NCBI GenBank assembly: GCA_900473915.1
Contig: UCNG01000023.1
Coordinates: forward strand, 39,995 to 103,994
DNA from: Hyphomicrobiales bacterium
Lineage (GTDB): Bacteria; Pseudomonadota; Alphaproteobacteria; Rhizobiales; Rhizobiaceae
Length of the DNA stretch: 64,000 bases
Direction: 5' to 3'
How positions within the stretch are numbered: position 1 is the first letter of the stretch; each line of letters opens with the position of its first letter. The position numbers were made by a program, and so were the translations under genes. The notes beneath the pieces were generated by a model. It saw only the letters and a program-made list of their open reading frames with translations, was not told the origin of the DNA and searched no databases. Of this stretch, positions 29,775 to 40,256 are shown in pieces.

Positions 29775-30866
29775 ATGCGTGTTGATCTTTTTGATTTCGA
29801 TTTGCCGGAAGAGAGCATCGCTCTGCGTCCGGTCGAGCCGCGTGACCACGCCAAGCTGTTGCGTGTCCGTCCCGGTCAGCCATTCGAGGATCGACAGGTA
29901 TTCGAATTGCCTGATCTGCTGCAACCCGGCGATGCGCTCGTGTTCAACGACACAAAGGTCATTCCCGCGCAGCTTGAAGGCATGCGCGAGCGTGAGGGCA
30001 ATATTTCGCAAGTCAGCGCCACGCTGCATATGCGCACCGGCCCTGACCGCTGGAAGGCATTCCTGCGTCCGGCCAAGCGCGTGAAAGAGGGCGACCGCAT
30101 CCGTTTCGGCCATTCGGGATCAAGCTGCTTCCTCGGAACGCTCGATGCCACCGTGACGGAAAAGGGCGATGCGGGAGAGGCGCTTCTGGTGTTCGATCTT
30201 TCCGGCGCCATGCTGGATGAGGCGATTGCCTCGGTCGGGCACATTCCGCTACCGCCTTACATCGCATCCAAGCGCGCCGAAGATGAGCGCGACCGCAAGG
30301 ACTATCAGACAGTCTATGCGCGCGAAGAAGGCGCGGTCGCGGCCCCAACCGCCGGTTTGCATTTCACGCCAGAGCTTCTGGAAAAGATCAAGGCCAAGGG
30401 CGTTGAAGAACACTTCGTAACGCTGCATGTGGGGGCGGGGACTTTCCTGCCCGTCAAGGCCGACGACACGGCAGACCACAAGATGCATTCGGAAATCGGA
30501 TATGTGTCGCAACGCACTGCCGATGCGCTCAATGCCGTGCACGCGCGGGGCGGCAGGATCGTCTGCGTCGGCACGACTTCCCTGCGCCTGATCGAAAGTG
30601 CGGCTGGTGAGGACGGCATTATCCGTCCGTGGTCCGGCGCGACCGATATTTTTATAACTCCCGGCTATCGCTTCCGTGCAGTCGATCTGCTGATGACCAA
30701 CTTTCACCTGCCGCGCTCCACGCTGTTCATGCTGGTATCGGCCTTCGCCGGTTTCGATACGATGCACGCGGCTTATCGGCATGCAATCGCCAGCGGCTAT
30801 CGCTTTTATTCCTACGGCGACGGCAGCTTGCTTGAACGTGCCGACAACGCTAGAGACATGGCATGA
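29775..30866 (+). CDS. queA: tRNA preQ1 ribosyltransferase-isomerase QueA
   Basis: 363-residue enzyme that transfers the ribose of SAM to preQ1 in tRNA, forming epoxyqueuosine. Family blocks: [17 protein letters not shown] at the start, [15 protein letters not shown] in the middle and [17 protein letters not shown] near the end. The ATG at 29775 has TTGAGG upstream, provided by the end of the repeat. It overlaps tgt by 4 bases, so the two queuosine enzymes are co-translated. Confidence 0.96.
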   Translation: MRVDLFDFDLPEESIALRPVEPRDHAKLLRVRPGQPFEDRQVFELPDLLQPGDALVFNDTKVIPAQLEGMREREGNISQVSATLHMRTGPDRWKAFLRPAKRVKEGDRIRFGHSGSSCFLGTLDATVTEKGDAGEALLVFDLSGAMLDEAIASVGHIPLPPYIASKRAEDERDRKDYQTVYAREEGAVAAPTAGLHFTPELLEKIKAKGVEEHFVTLHVGAGTFLPVKADDTADHKMHSEIGYVSQRTADALNAVHARGGRIVCVGTTSLRLIESAAGEDGIIRPWSGATDIFITPGYRFRAVDLLMTNFHLPRSTLFMLVSAFAGFDTMHAAYRHAIASGYRFYSYGDGSLLERADNARDMA

Positions 30867-31999
30867 CAACGGAAAACTTCGAATTCAAGGTGCTGGCGAC
30901 GGACGGCGCTGCTCGTCAGGGCGAAATTTCCATGCCGCGCGGCGTGGTGCGCACGCCTGCCTTCATGCCGGTTGGCACTGCGGGCACGGTCAAGGCCATG
31001 TATATGGACCAGGTGAAAGAGCTTGGCGCGGATATTATCCTCGGCAATACCTATCATCTGATGCTGCGGCCCGGTGCCGAACGCGTGGCGCGTCTCGGCG
31101 GCTTGCATGAGTTCGGCGGCTGGAAAGGCCCGATCCTCACCGATTCCGGTGGTTTTCAGGTCATGTCGCTCGCGCAATTGCGCAAGCTCGACGAAAACGG
31201 TGTCACATTCCGCTCGCATATCGATGGCAAGCCTTATGAAATGACGCCGGAGCGATCCATCGAGATTCAGGGGTTGCTCGATAGCGATATTCAGATGCAG
31301 CTCGACGAATGCGTGGCACTGCCTTCGCCGGAAAAGAATACCGAGCGGGCGATGGAATTGTCGCTGCGCTGGGCCGAGCGCTGCAAAGTGGCTTTCGGCA
31401 ATCAGCCGGGCAAGGCGATGTTCGGCATCGTCCAGGGCGGCGACGTGGCACGCCTGCGCGAAAAATCGGCGGAAGCGCTGAAGGCCATGGACCTCAAGGG
31501 CTATTCGGTCGGCGGGCTTGCGGTGGGCGAACCGCAGCAGGTCATGCTCGACATGCTGGAAGTGGTCTGCCCGATCCTGCCATCGGAAAAGCCGCGCTAT
31601 CTGATGGGCGTCGGCACGCCGGACGATATCCTGAAGTCGGTCGCCCGTGGCATCGACATGTTCGATTGCGTTATGCCGACGCGGGCAGGCCGTCACGGCC
31701 TTGCGTTTACGCGGTTCGGCAAGGTCAACTTGCGCAATGCGCGCCATGCGGACGACCATCGTCCGCTCGATCCGGAATCGGATTGCCCAGCATCGCGCGA
31801 CTACAGCCGCGCCTATCTGCATCATCTGGTGAAATCGGGTGAAGCACTCGGCGCCATGCTGCTTACCTGGAACAACCTTGCCTACTATCAATATTTGATG
31901 AAGGGTATCCGCGCGGCAATTGCTGACGGCCGCTTCACAGATTTCGCCGCCGAAACCTCGGAAGGATGGGCGAGGGGCGATATCCCGGCGCTTCTGTAA
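30863..31999 (+). CDS. tgt: queuine tRNA-ribosyltransferase
   Basis: 378-residue TIM-barrel enzyme that exchanges guanine 34 for preQ1 in tRNAs with GUN anticodons. Catalytic motifs are present: DSGGFQVMS near residues 92-100, GGLAVGE, and the nucleophile Asp in MPTRAGRHG context (FDCVMPTR). Odd point: the zinc motif, normally CxCxxC followed by His, reads S306-D-C308-P-A-S311, so two of three cysteines are Ser. The following SRAYLHHL, which includes the His, is intact. Coupled to queA. Confidence 0.95.
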   Translation: MTTENFEFKVLATDGAARQGEISMPRGVVRTPAFMPVGTAGTVKAMYMDQVKELGADIILGNTYHLMLRPGAERVARLGGLHEFGGWKGPILTDSGGFQVMSLAQLRKLDENGVTFRSHIDGKPYEMTPERSIEIQGLLDSDIQMQLDECVALPSPEKNTERAMELSLRWAERCKVAFGNQPGKAMFGIVQGGDVARLREKSAEALKAMDLKGYSVGGLAVGEPQQVMLDMLEVVCPILPSEKPRYLMGVGTPDDILKSVARGIDMFDCVMPTRAGRHGLAFTRFGKVNLRNARHADDHRPLDPESDCPASRDYSRAYLHHLVKSGEALGAMLLTWNNLAYYQYLMKGIRAAIADGRFTDFAAETSEGWARGDIPALL

Positions 32000-32026
32000 C
32001 CTCTGTTTAAGCAAGGGAGGGTTCTG

Positions 32027-32722
32027 GTGTCTCGCTCCGAACGTCTCCTCGCACTTTTGCAGTTGCTTCGGACCTATCGTCGTCCTGTAAGCGGAGCGGC
32101 GCTGGCGCAGCAGCTCGGTATCAGCATTCGTACGCTGTATCGCGATATTGCCAGCCTTCAGGCGCAGGGGGCCGATATCGAGGGAGAGCCGGGATTTGGT
32201 TATGTGCTGCGCCCCGGTTTCATGTTGCCTCCCATCATGTTCAGTCAGGAGGAGATTGAAGCTCTGGTTCTTGGCGCGCGCTGGGTTGCGGATAGGGGCG
32301 ATGCGGGACTTGGCTTGGCAGCTCGCAACGTTCTGGCCAAAGTATCGGCAGTTATGCCCGAAGATTTGCGCACGGCCCTCGAAGCGGTGAACCTGCTTGT
32401 CGGACCGGGCAGCAACAGCACGATCGACGTGGTGGATATTGCCGCTCTTCGCGGTGCCATTCGCACCGAAAGAAAAATCAATATTCTCTATAGTGATGCG
32501 ACAGGCGCGCCCACCGAACGTCTGATCTGGCCCTTCGCTCTGTCATTCTTCGAGCAGGCTCGCGTGGTTCTCGCATGGTGTGAAATGCGACAGGATTTCC
32601 GGCACTTCCGAACAGATCGCATCGCCAGCCTGACTGTAGAAGCCAGCCGCTACCCAAAACGGCGTTCAGAACTTCTAAAAGAATGGAAAGTCCGACAAGG
32701 GATTGTTCGGGACTTGAATTGA
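32027..32722 (+). CDS. WYL-domain transcriptional regulator (YafY family)
   Basis: 231 residues: N-terminal HTH_11 winged helix (RTYRRPVSGAALAQQLGISI) and a WYL domain near residues 140-215. Such proteins usually control a neighbouring operon after binding a nucleotide or small ligand. GTG start with GGGAGGG upstream. The VOC-fold gene 64 bases downstream is a common partner and probably its target; the target is inferred. Confidence 0.88.
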   Translation: MSRSERLLALLQLLRTYRRPVSGAALAQQLGISIRTLYRDIASLQAQGADIEGEPGFGYVLRPGFMLPPIMFSQEEIEALVLGARWVADRGDAGLGLAARNVLAKVSAVMPEDLRTALEAVNLLVGPGSNSTIDVVDIAALRGAIRTERKINILYSDATGAPTERLIWPFALSFFEQARVVLAWCEMRQDFRHFRTDRIASLTVEASRYPKRRSELLKEWKVRQGIVRDLN

Positions 32723-32786
32723 TACTGCCAGAATCTGACAGTGGTTTCCCATAAAGTCGCTTCTATTCAACGCAGGAGCGACGACG

Positions 32787-33158
32787 ATGATACATCCCAA
32801 TTTCACAATTTGTTACGTGGAGAATCCCCTGTCCAGCGGGCGCTTTTATGCTGATCTGCTGGGAATCGAACCCATCGAGGCTTCCCCGACTTTTGTGCTG
32901 TTCGTGCTGAACAATGGTTTATTGCTGGGGCTATGGTCCAGACACACAGTAGAGCCGCCGGTTACTCCCGGCGCTTTTGGCGGGGAAATTGCTTTCCGCT
33001 ACGCAAGTTATGAAGAGGTTGATAAGGTGCACGCAGACTGGACCGCGCTTGGGCTGTCCATTTTGTCCAAGCCGCAAACATTGGAGTTCGGACGCTCATT
33101 TGTGGCAATTGATCCAGACGGACATCGCCTGCGCGTATTTTCTCCAGCTGGAAGATGA
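32787..33158 (+). CDS. VOC-family protein (glyoxalase/bleomycin-resistance fold)
   Basis: 123-residue protein of the vicinal-oxygen-chelate fold, with paired beta-alpha-beta modules; ends in AIDPDGHRLRVFSPAGR. Substrate unknown. GGAG lies before the ATG. Probably under the WYL regulator upstream. Confidence 0.85.
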   Translation: MIHPNFTICYVENPLSSGRFYADLLGIEPIEASPTFVLFVLNNGLLLGLWSRHTVEPPVTPGAFGGEIAFRYASYEEVDKVHADWTALGLSILSKPQTLEFGRSFVAIDPDGHRLRVFSPAGR

Positions 33159-33219
33159 TACGAATCAGAAGAAAGAAAGTCGCCGGGACACATCTTGCCG
33201 ATGCGTCCCGGCCAAAAGC

Positions 33220-33765
33220 CTATCCGACCGTCAGCATGTTCTCCAGACGGCAGAGAACGGAGCGCTGCTCCTCATCGTTCAGGATTTCGCATTCCATCAA
33301 TCTGGAGCATTCGAGGCCGGCGACGGCGAGATAGACAATCAGCGCCGTGTCGGGATCGGTTGTGTCTTCGATCATCCGGTCGAGAAACGCCCTGTGATAT
33401 TGCCGGACCGGCACCATGAAGCCGGGGTCCTCGGCAAGTGCGGCAAGGACACCGCAAGCTGGCGGCTCGTCATCGGCCTGAACCCGGTAAACATCGAGAA
33501 AAGCCCGCGCCACGCGATTTTTGTCGCCTTTCTGGAGTGTTTCCTGAACCTCCATGGCGTGTTCGTGCTCTTTCATATATTCTTCGACAACTGCCTCGAG
33601 CAGTTTGGCCTTTGTCGGAAAAGAATAGAGCAATCCGCCTTTTGAAAGCCCCGCACGGGCTGCTACGGCATCGAGAGAGAGATGAGCGGGTCCGATCTCA
33701 CGGGCAAGCTCGGTAGCAGCGCGCAAAATACGCTCGCGCGACGAGGCTTTCTTTTTTGTTAGCAA
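33220..33765 (-). CDS. TetR-family repressor of the adjacent RND pump
   Basis: 181 residues from this start: N-terminal HTH (LSLDAVAARAGLSKGGLLYSF) and a TetR C-terminal ligand domain. The frame is open to ATG 33837, but that would put the 16-bp palindrome of 33802-33817 inside the coding region. A TTG at 33765, preceded by AGGAG, would leave the palindrome as leader, so I prefer it, with moderate confidence. Divergent from the membrane-fusion and RND genes, the arrangement of acrR or bepR. Whether it is BepR cannot be said. Confidence 0.85.
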   Translation of the reverse strand: MLTKKKASSRERILRAATELAREIGPAHLSLDAVAARAGLSKGGLLYSFPTKAKLLEAVVEEYMKEHEHAMEVQETLQKGDKNRVARAFLDVYRVQADDEPPACGVLAALAEDPGFMVPVRQYHRAFLDRMIEDTTDPDTALIVYLAVAGLECSRLMECEILNDEEQRSVLCRLENMLTVG

Positions 33766-33794
33766 CTTACCGGTGTCTCCTGACAGTTCCTGTG

Positions 33795-33820
33795 TTGACA
33801 ATACCGTCCGGACGGTACAG
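33795..33820 (+). promoter_or_regulatory. operator in the promoter of the RND operon
   Basis: A perfect 16-bp palindrome, TACCGTCCGGACGGTA (33802-33817), directly follows a TTGACA -35 (33795-33800), so it would fill the -35/-10 spacer. Binding of the divergent TetR protein here would block transcription of the pump. The -10 is weak (AGTTAT at 33819 is my best guess). Confidence 0.7.
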
Positions 33821-33938
33821 TTATTCGCCACTTTCATTCAAGTAAAATACGCGCGACCTTTGCGTGAATGCGAAAGAGGGCGCCGCGGTCCATCCCCCAA
33901 CCCTGATCGATCAGGGAGCCATCTGGAGTGCATCCGCA

Positions 33939-35075
33939 ATGATCAAGCGCCTTATTCTGGCAATAATATTCCTCGTGATCGTCGTTGGAGGCCTCGTTGG
34001 CTTTAATATGTTCCGATCACAGGCCATTAAAGACTTTTTCGCCAACATGCAGCAGCCCGCTCAGACGGTCTCTACCGTCACGGTGGAGCCGGGCGTCTGG
34101 AAGCCGGGTGTCGAGGCCATCGGCACGGCCAACGCGCTCAATGGCGTTGACCTGACCGTACAGCTCGACGGCGTCGTGCAGAAGATCAATTTCAAGGCCA
34201 ATCAGGAAGTCAAGGAAGGCGATCTGCTGCTTCAGATGGAAGACAGCATTCAGAAGGCGGACCTCGCAGCCGCTGAAGCCGAAGCCGTCCTTGCCCAGCA
34301 GAACCTGAAGCGAGCTGACACGTTGCGGACCCGTGGCGTGGGTGCTGTGTCGAATGTCGATACCACAGCTTCGGCCTCTGATGCTGCACGCGCACGCGTT
34401 GAAAAAATGCGCGCAACGCTGGCGCAGAAGTCGGTCAAGGCTCCGTTCTCCGGCGTCATCGGCATTTCCAAGGTTGACCTGGGACAATATTTGACACCCG
34501 GCACGGTCATCGCCACGCTGCAAAACACCGATGTAATGCGCATCGACTTCACCGTTCCGGAACAGTCGCTGCCGTCTATCAAGCTCGGACAGACGGTGAA
34601 GATCGGCTCGACCGCGGAAGCGCTCAACTTTACGGGCAAGATTGTCGGTATCGACCCGAAGATCGACCCCGCGACCCGCCTCGTTTCGGTGCGCGCCGAA
34701 GTGCAGAATCCCGATCATGAACTGACGCCGGGACAGTTTGTGCAGGTTCGTGTGGAACTGCCGGAAGAGAACAACGTCGTTGCCCTGCCGCAGACCACGA
34801 TCATTTCCAGCCTCTATGGTGACTATGTCTATGCGGTCCGTCCGGAACAGAAGCAGGAAGGCGCAAAGGCTGGCGAAGAGGCCAAACAGGTCGCGCAGCA
34901 GGTCTTCATCAAGCTTGGACGCCGCTATTCCGGTCTTGTTGAAGTGACGAGCGGCCTCAAGGCTGGCGATATCGTCATCACGGCAGGCCAGAACCGGCTT
35001 TCGCCCGGTGTGCCGGTGAAAATCGACAACACCGTCAATCCGATCCCGGCCGGACAGCCGGCTGACAAGCAATAG
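33939..35075 (+). CDS. RND efflux membrane-fusion (periplasmic adaptor) protein
   Basis: 378 residues: one N-terminal membrane anchor (MIKRLILAIIFLVIVVGGLV), no lipobox, then split lipoyl domains (VVQKINFKANQEVKEGDLLL; VKAPFSGVIGISKVDLGQYL), a short hairpin and a beta-barrel. It bridges the inner-membrane pump to an outer-membrane channel, which is not encoded here. The start at 33939 fits the anchor, with GGAG 10 bases upstream. Ten bases separate it from the pump gene. Confidence 0.92.
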   Translation: MIKRLILAIIFLVIVVGGLVGFNMFRSQAIKDFFANMQQPAQTVSTVTVEPGVWKPGVEAIGTANALNGVDLTVQLDGVVQKINFKANQEVKEGDLLLQMEDSIQKADLAAAEAEAVLAQQNLKRADTLRTRGVGAVSNVDTTASASDAARARVEKMRATLAQKSVKAPFSGVIGISKVDLGQYLTPGTVIATLQNTDVMRIDFTVPEQSLPSIKLGQTVKIGSTAEALNFTGKIVGIDPKIDPATRLVSVRAEVQNPDHELTPGQFVQVRVELPEENNVVALPQTTIISSLYGDYVYAVRPEQKQEGAKAGEEAKQVAQQVFIKLGRRYSGLVEVTSGLKAGDIVITAGQNRLSPGVPVKIDNTVNPIPAGQPADKQ

Positions 35076-35084
35076 GCGACCCCG

Positions 35085-38000
35085 ATGAGCTTTTCCGATA
35101 TTTTCATCCGGCGCCCCGTGCTTGCCACGGTGGTTGCCCTCATGATCATTCTGTTGGGCCTTCAGGGTATCGCGCAACTGACGGTGCGCGAATATCCGAA
35201 GGTCGACGAAACCGTCATTACGGTTACGACCACCTATGCCGGTGCGAGCGCCGATCTTATTCAGGGCTTCATCACCGCACCGATCGCCGAAGCGGTCGCA
35301 ACCACTGAAAACATCGACTACGTGACGTCTTCAAGCCGTCCGTCGTCGAGCACCGTGACCGTGCAGATGAAGCTTGGCGCAAACCCTGATGCGGCGCTGA
35401 CGGAAGTCATCGCCAAGGTCAATCAGGTTCGCGGTGACTTGCCGGACGAATCCGACGATCCGGTCATCGTGAAGGGTACGGGCCAGAACTTCGCCACCAT
35501 GTATCTGGCGGCGCAGAACCCGAATATGACGAGCGAACAGATCACCGAGTATCTGGAGCGCGTTATCCAGCCGCGTATGTCCACCATTCAGGGCGTTGCA
35601 AAGGCTGAAATTCTGGGTGGTCAGGTCTATTCGATGCGCGTCTGGCTGGATCCGATCCAGCTTGCGGCCCGTCAGATCACTGCGCCGGAAGTTCTGGCCG
35701 CAATCAATGCCTCCAACTTCCTGTCGGCACCGGGCACGACGAAGAACGAATATGTCGCGTCTTCGATCACGCTGAAATCAACCTTGCAGACCCCGGAAGC
35801 TTTTGGCGCCATGCCGATCAAGGCTTCGGGAGACGACGTGGTTCGTCTGCGCGATGTGGCGCGGGTCGAACTGGCGGCGAAAAGCACGGACACCATCGTT
35901 TCGTTCAACGGCTCGGCTGGTACATTCCTCGGCGTCTTTCCGACACCGGCGGCAAACCCCATCGACATGGCCGCTGCCGTCCGCAAGGAACTGCCATCCA
36001 TCCAGTCCTCACTGCCGGAAGGCATGTCGCTGGTTCTGGTTTACGACGCGACCGAGCAGATCAGCTCTTCGATCAAGGAAGTCTTCACGACCATCGGCGA
36101 AGCCGTGGCTATCGTCATTCTGGTCATCATCGTCTTCCTCGGCTCGTTCCGCTCGGTGCTGATTCCGATTGTTACGATCCCGATTTCGCTGATCGGCGTG
36201 TGCTTCTTCCTTTATGTACTCGGTTTCTCGATCAATCTCCTGTCGCTGCTCGCCATGGTCCTCGCCATCGGTCTTGTGGTCGATGACGCGATTGTGGTTC
36301 TGGAGAACATCCACCGGCATATCGAAGAGGGCCTGCGCCCCATGGATGCCGCGTTCAAGGGCATGAAGGAAATCACCGGCTCGATCATCGCCATGACGAT
36401 CACGCTGGCGGCGGTGTTCGCACCGCTGGGCTTCACTGGCGGCCTGACGGGCGCTCTGTTCCGCGAATTCGCCTTCACGTTGGCTGGCGCGGTTATCATT
36501 TCCGGTGTGGCGGCCTTGACCATCTCGCCGATGATGTGCGCACGCATGCTCAAGCACGGCGACCAGACCCGGTTCCAGATGTTCATCGACCGGACCTTCT
36601 CGCGTTTCGAGAAGTGGTATCACCGCCGCGTTTCCAACTCGCTCAACTATCGCGGCATCACTTTGATGATCGTGGTGGCGCTGATGGGCCTGACGGGCTT
36701 CCTGTTCATGAATACGTCGAGCGAACTGGCACCGGAAGAAGATTCCGGCGCGCTGTTCTCGATGTTCCAGGCTCCGCAATATGCAACCTCGGCCTATACC
36801 AATCTCTACGCCGAACAGATCGACGAACTGACCAAGGATCTTCCTGAACTGAAGACCCGCTTCCAGATCGTCGGCATGGATGGCGGCACGACATCGGGTA
36901 TTGCGCTTTGGGTGCTGAACGACTGGAACGAACGTACCCGTTCGCAGAAGCAGATTCAGGAAGACCTGACGGCACGTATCTCCAAGGTCGCAGGTGTCGA
37001 AGCCTTCATCTTCGCGCCTCCATCCCTGCCGGGAACGGGCGGCGGTCTGCCGATTTCGATTGCTCTGCAATCGACCGGCCCGGCCGATCAGGTTTTTGAA
37101 CTTGCCGAGGAAATCAAGAACGAAGCGCAGGCTTCCGGTCAGTATATCATCGTGCAGAACTCGCTCTCCTTCAACGCACCGCAGGTCACGATCACCATCG
37201 ACCGTGACCGCGCGGCGACGCTGGGCGTGCAGATCAGCGATATCGGTTCGACACTGGGTCTCCTGACCGGTGGTGCATCGGTCGCTAAGTTCGACCGCGA
37301 TTCGAACAGCTATGACATCATTACGCAGGTGCCGGATAGCTATCGTTCGAACCCGGAAAAGCTGGGCGACTTTTATGTGCGCAGCGTGTCCGGCTCGATG
37401 ATCCCGCTGTCCTCGGTCATCAAGGTCGGCCAGAACGCATCGCCTGCGGCTATCGAGCAGTTCAACCAGCTGAATTCGGCAACGATTTCGGCGCTGCCTC
37501 TGCCGGGCGTCACCACCGGGCAGGGCCTGCAAACACTGGTTGATCTGGCCAAGTCCAAGATGCCGGAAGGCTTCTTCCTGGATTATTCCGGCCAGTCGCG
37601 TCTGGAAGTAGAGCAGGGCAACACGATCCTGATCGCCTTCGGCCTCGCGGTGATCGTGATCTATCTGGTGCTTGCCGCGCAGTTCGAAAGCTTCCGCGAT
37701 CCGTTCATCATCATGATGTCGGTTCCGCTGTCGATCTTCGGCGCAATCGTGCCGCTGAATATCGGTCTTGGCACGCTCAACATCTATACGCAGGTCGGTC
37801 TCATCACCCTTGTCGGACTGATTACCAAGCACGGCATTCTGATGGTGGAGTTCGCCAATCAGCAACGCCGCCTGCATGGTCTTTCCCGCCGGGAGGCGAT
37901 CATCGTCGCGGCTGAAACCCGCCTGCGTCCGATCCTGATGACCACGGCGGCCATGGCGCTCGGCGTTGTTCCGCTCATCATCGCCACAGGTGCGGGTGCG

Positions 38001-38174
38001 GCAGCTCGTTACTCGATGGGTCTGGTGATCTTCACCGGCATCGTGATCGGCACCATCTTCACGCTGTTCGTGGTGCCGATGTTCTACACCTTCATTGCGA
38101 AGAAGGATGTGGAAGGCGAGTATGTGGCGTCCTCCGAAGAGGGCGGCGAACCGGCCCCCGCGCCACATCACTGA
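35085..38174 (+). CDS. RND-family (HAE1) efflux pump
   Basis: 1029-residue inner-membrane transporter with the 12-helix RND plan: first helix near residues 10-30, two large periplasmic loops, and the proton-relay Asp pair in GLVVDDAIVVLENIHRH of helix 4. The second half repeats the fold (LVGLITKHGILMVEF). Expected substrates are drugs, dyes or detergents. It lacks an outer-membrane partner in the operon, so it must borrow a TolC-like channel. Ends at a strong terminator. Confidence 0.95.
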   Translation: MSFSDIFIRRPVLATVVALMIILLGLQGIAQLTVREYPKVDETVITVTTTYAGASADLIQGFITAPIAEAVATTENIDYVTSSSRPSSSTVTVQMKLGANPDAALTEVIAKVNQVRGDLPDESDDPVIVKGTGQNFATMYLAAQNPNMTSEQITEYLERVIQPRMSTIQGVAKAEILGGQVYSMRVWLDPIQLAARQITAPEVLAAINASNFLSAPGTTKNEYVASSITLKSTLQTPEAFGAMPIKASGDDVVRLRDVARVELAAKSTDTIVSFNGSAGTFLGVFPTPAANPIDMAAAVRKELPSIQSSLPEGMSLVLVYDATEQISSSIKEVFTTIGEAVAIVILVIIVFLGSFRSVLIPIVTIPISLIGVCFFLYVLGFSINLLSLLAMVLAIGLVVDDAIVVLENIHRHIEEGLRPMDAAFKGMKEITGSIIAMTITLAAVFAPLGFTGGLTGALFREFAFTLAGAVIISGVAALTISPMMCARMLKHGDQTRFQMFIDRTFSRFEKWYHRRVSNSLNYRGITLMIVVALMGLTGFLFMNTSSELAPEEDSGALFSMFQAPQYATSAYTNLYAEQIDELTKDLPELKTRFQIVGMDGGTTSGIALWVLNDWNERTRSQKQIQEDLTARISKVAGVEAFIFAPPSLPGTGGGLPISIALQSTGPADQVFELAEEIKNEAQASGQYIIVQNSLSFNAPQVTITIDRDRAATLGVQISDIGSTLGLLTGGASVAKFDRDSNSYDIITQVPDSYRSNPEKLGDFYVRSVSGSMIPLSSVIKVGQNASPAAIEQFNQLNSATISALPLPGVTTGQGLQTLVDLAKSKMPEGFFLDYSGQSRLEVEQGNTILIAFGLAVIVIYLVLAAQFESFRDPFIIMMSVPLSIFGAIVPLNIGLGTLNIYTQVGLITLVGLITKHGILMVEFANQQRRLHGLSRREAIIVAAETRLRPILMTTAAMALGVVPLIIATGAGAAARYSMGLVIFTGIVIGTIFTLFVVPMFYTFIAKKDVEGEYVASSEEGGEPAPAPHH

Positions 38175-38195
38175 AACTTGCGTTGAACCAATGAC

Positions 38196-38227
38196 AAAGG
38201 GCGGCCTAGAAATAGGTCGCCCTTTTT
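38196..38227 (+). terminator. terminator after the RND operon
   Basis: AAAGGGCGGCCTA (38196-38208), tetraloop GAAA, TAGGTCGCCCTTT (38213-38225), with one G-T pair, then TT. Confidence 0.95.
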
Positions 38228-38273
38228 GTTTCCCAACGTTGCAAACGCTGCGTTCCAACCCATATGAGCCGGT

Positions 38274-39257
38274 ATGATTCCCTTATCCGTTCTTGATCTT
38301 TCGCCCGTTCCCGAAGGTAGCGATGCAGCGCAGTCGCTGCGCAACACGCTGGAACTTGCGCAACATGCCGAACGGCTCGGCTTCCACCGTTACTGGCTCG
38401 CCGAGCACCACAATATGCCGGGCATCGCCAGCGCCGCGACATCCGTGGTCATTGGTTACGTCGCCAACGGCACCTCGAAAATCCGCGTCGGCGCGGGCGG
38501 CGTCATGCTGCCCAATCATTCACCTTTGGTGATTGCGGAACAGTTCGGCACGCTGGCCTCCCTGTTTCCGGGCCGTATCGATCTCGGGCTTGGGCGCGCA
38601 CCCGGCACCGACCAGATCACCGCCCATGCGCTGCGTCGCAATCTCGACAGCGATGCAAACGCCTTTCCGCAGGACGTGGTCGAGTTGCTGAACTATTTCA
38701 AACCGGCTGAACCGGGCCAGCGCGTGCGCGCGGTGCCGGGCGAGGGATTGAATGTGCCGGTCTGGATTCTCGGCTCCAGCCTGTTCGGTGCGCAGCTTGC
38801 TGCCATGCTTGGCCTGCCATACGCATTCGCCTCGCATTTTGCGCCTGCGGAGATGGAACGCGCCATCGCGCTTTATCGCGAGCGGTTCGAACCCTCGGAA
38901 TATATGCAGAAGCCCTATGTGATGCTGGGCCTCAATGTGATTGCTGCCGATACCGACGAAGAGGCGAACTATCTTTTCACCTCGCAGCTGCAAGCTTTTG
39001 TCAATTTGCGCAGCGGTCGCCCCGGCAAGCTTCCGGCGCCAGTCTCGGGCTATGCGGAGCGCCTTGATCCGGCAGCACAGGCGCTCGTCCGCCAGATGTT
39101 GTCATGCCGTGTGGTCGGCGGGCCGGAGACTGTGGCGAAGGGCATCAAGGCCTTTGCGGAAAGCACCGGCGCCGATGAACTGATGCTGACCGGCATGATC
39201 CATGACCACAAGAAGCGCCTGCATTCATACGAGATCGCAAGCCGGTCAATTGCCTGA
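38274..39257 (+). CDS. luciferase-like flavin-dependent oxidoreductase
   Basis: 327 residues of the bacterial luciferase-like (MsnO8/YhbW) group: ISVLD-type start [13 protein letters not shown], the [14 protein letters not shown] block near residues 43-56, and [14 protein letters not shown]. Probably an FMN-dependent monooxygenase; substrate unknown. No strong ribosome site is visible before the ATG. Its 3' end overlaps the convergent LysR gene by 12 bases. Confidence 0.88.
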   Translation: MIPLSVLDLSPVPEGSDAAQSLRNTLELAQHAERLGFHRYWLAEHHNMPGIASAATSVVIGYVANGTSKIRVGAGGVMLPNHSPLVIAEQFGTLASLFPGRIDLGLGRAPGTDQITAHALRRNLDSDANAFPQDVVELLNYFKPAEPGQRVRAVPGEGLNVPVWILGSSLFGAQLAAMLGLPYAFASHFAPAEMERAIALYRERFEPSEYMQKPYVMLGLNVIAADTDEEANYLFTSQLQAFVNLRSGRPGKLPAPVSGYAERLDPAAQALVRQMLSCRVVGGPETVAKGIKAFAESTGADELMLTGMIHDHKKRLHSYEIASRSIA

Positions 39258-40157
39258 TCGCTCGCTTTTGATTTCTGCCAGAAGCCAGTCCCGGAAAGAC
39301 GACACGGCCGGAGTGCTCGAACGAGCCTTCGGCGTCACGAAATAATAGCTGCTCGGGCTTTTGACCGTGTGCGCGCAAGCAACGACAAGCTGGCCGCTCT
39401 CTATCTCGGCGCGAATGAGGAAGAGCGGCATCAGCGCAACGCCGAGACCGGCAATGCAGGCCTGCGAGACATTGGAAAACTGCTCGAAGCGCATGCCCGG
39501 AGACACCGGCGCGGCCATGTCGAGGCTCTTGAACCAGTGGTCCCACGCACCGGGGCGCGAGGCCATGTTGAACAGGGGAAGTGGCAGAAGATCGCTCGGC
39601 GCATGCACCGGGTTGCGCTGAAGAAATGCGGGGCTGCAGACAGGCGCCACCGTTTCATCCATCAGGAACACACTATCGGCATTGGGCCAGTCTGGCTGGC
39701 CGATATGGATCGCCGCATCCAATCCTTCGCGATCGAAATCGAACTGGCCGATACGGGTCGCAAAATTGAGGATGATGTCCGGGTATTTCGCCACGAAACG
39801 CGGAATGCGCGGTATCAGCCAGCGTGTCCCGAATGTGGGAAGGAAAGCGAGATTGAGCGTGGTGCCGCGCATCTGCGACATGACTTGCAGCGAGGCGGCG
39901 CGGATCGACGCCAGCGCCGGACCCACCGCCTTCAGATAGGCGCGTCCAGCATCCGACAGCATCACATGGCGGCTGGTGCGGTCGAACAGCGCTGTCCCGA
40001 GCTGTTCTTCAAGCGCTGCAATCTGTCGGCTCACCGCGCCTTGCGTCAGCGACAGTTCCTCGGCTGCCGCCGAAAAGCTCTCATGCCGCGCAACCGCATC
40101 GAAGGCGGCAAGCGCACTGGTGGAAGGAAGCAGGCGTCGCGATATTGAAGTCATCAT
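39246..40157 (-). CDS. LysR-family regulator, probable glutarate activator
   Basis: 303 residues: N-terminal LysR HTH ([38 protein letters not shown]) and a GcvA-like effector domain. It is divergent from gcdH across 99 bases. In Pseudomonas a LysR protein (GcdR) next to gcdHG activates them with glutarate; the same role is inferred here. An MM start leaves ATG 40157 or 40154. Confidence 0.88.
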   Translation of the reverse strand: MMTSISRRLLPSTSALAAFDAVARHESFSAAAEELSLTQGAVSRQIAALEEQLGTALFDRTSRHVMLSDAGRAYLKAVGPALASIRAASLQVMSQMRGTTLNLAFLPTFGTRWLIPRIPRFVAKYPDIILNFATRIGQFDFDREGLDAAIHIGQPDWPNADSVFLMDETVAPVCSPAFLQRNPVHAPSDLLPLPLFNMASRPGAWDHWFKSLDMAAPVSPGMRFEQFSNVSQACIAGLGVALMPLFLIRAEIESGQLVVACAHTVKSPSSYYFVTPKARSSTPAVSSFRDWLLAEIKSERSGN

Positions 40158-40256
40158 CCATTACTAAATGGAATAGATCAATGAGTAAACGTCGATTGCG
40201 CCGAACCGCTGTCCGGTCCATATTTCCTGCAAATTTTCATTGAGGAGAATACACTG

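Noticed and set aside
32787-33158. Calling the VOC protein a fosfomycin or bleomycin resistance enzyme
   Set aside because: Only the general fold is visible; the metal and substrate residues of those enzymes were not identified.
33939-38174. Assigning the RND pair to Brucella BepDE or BepFG
   Set aside because: The adaptor has no lipobox, the pump is shorter than I recall for the Bep pumps, and no outer-membrane gene is present; family assignment beyond HAE1 is not supported.
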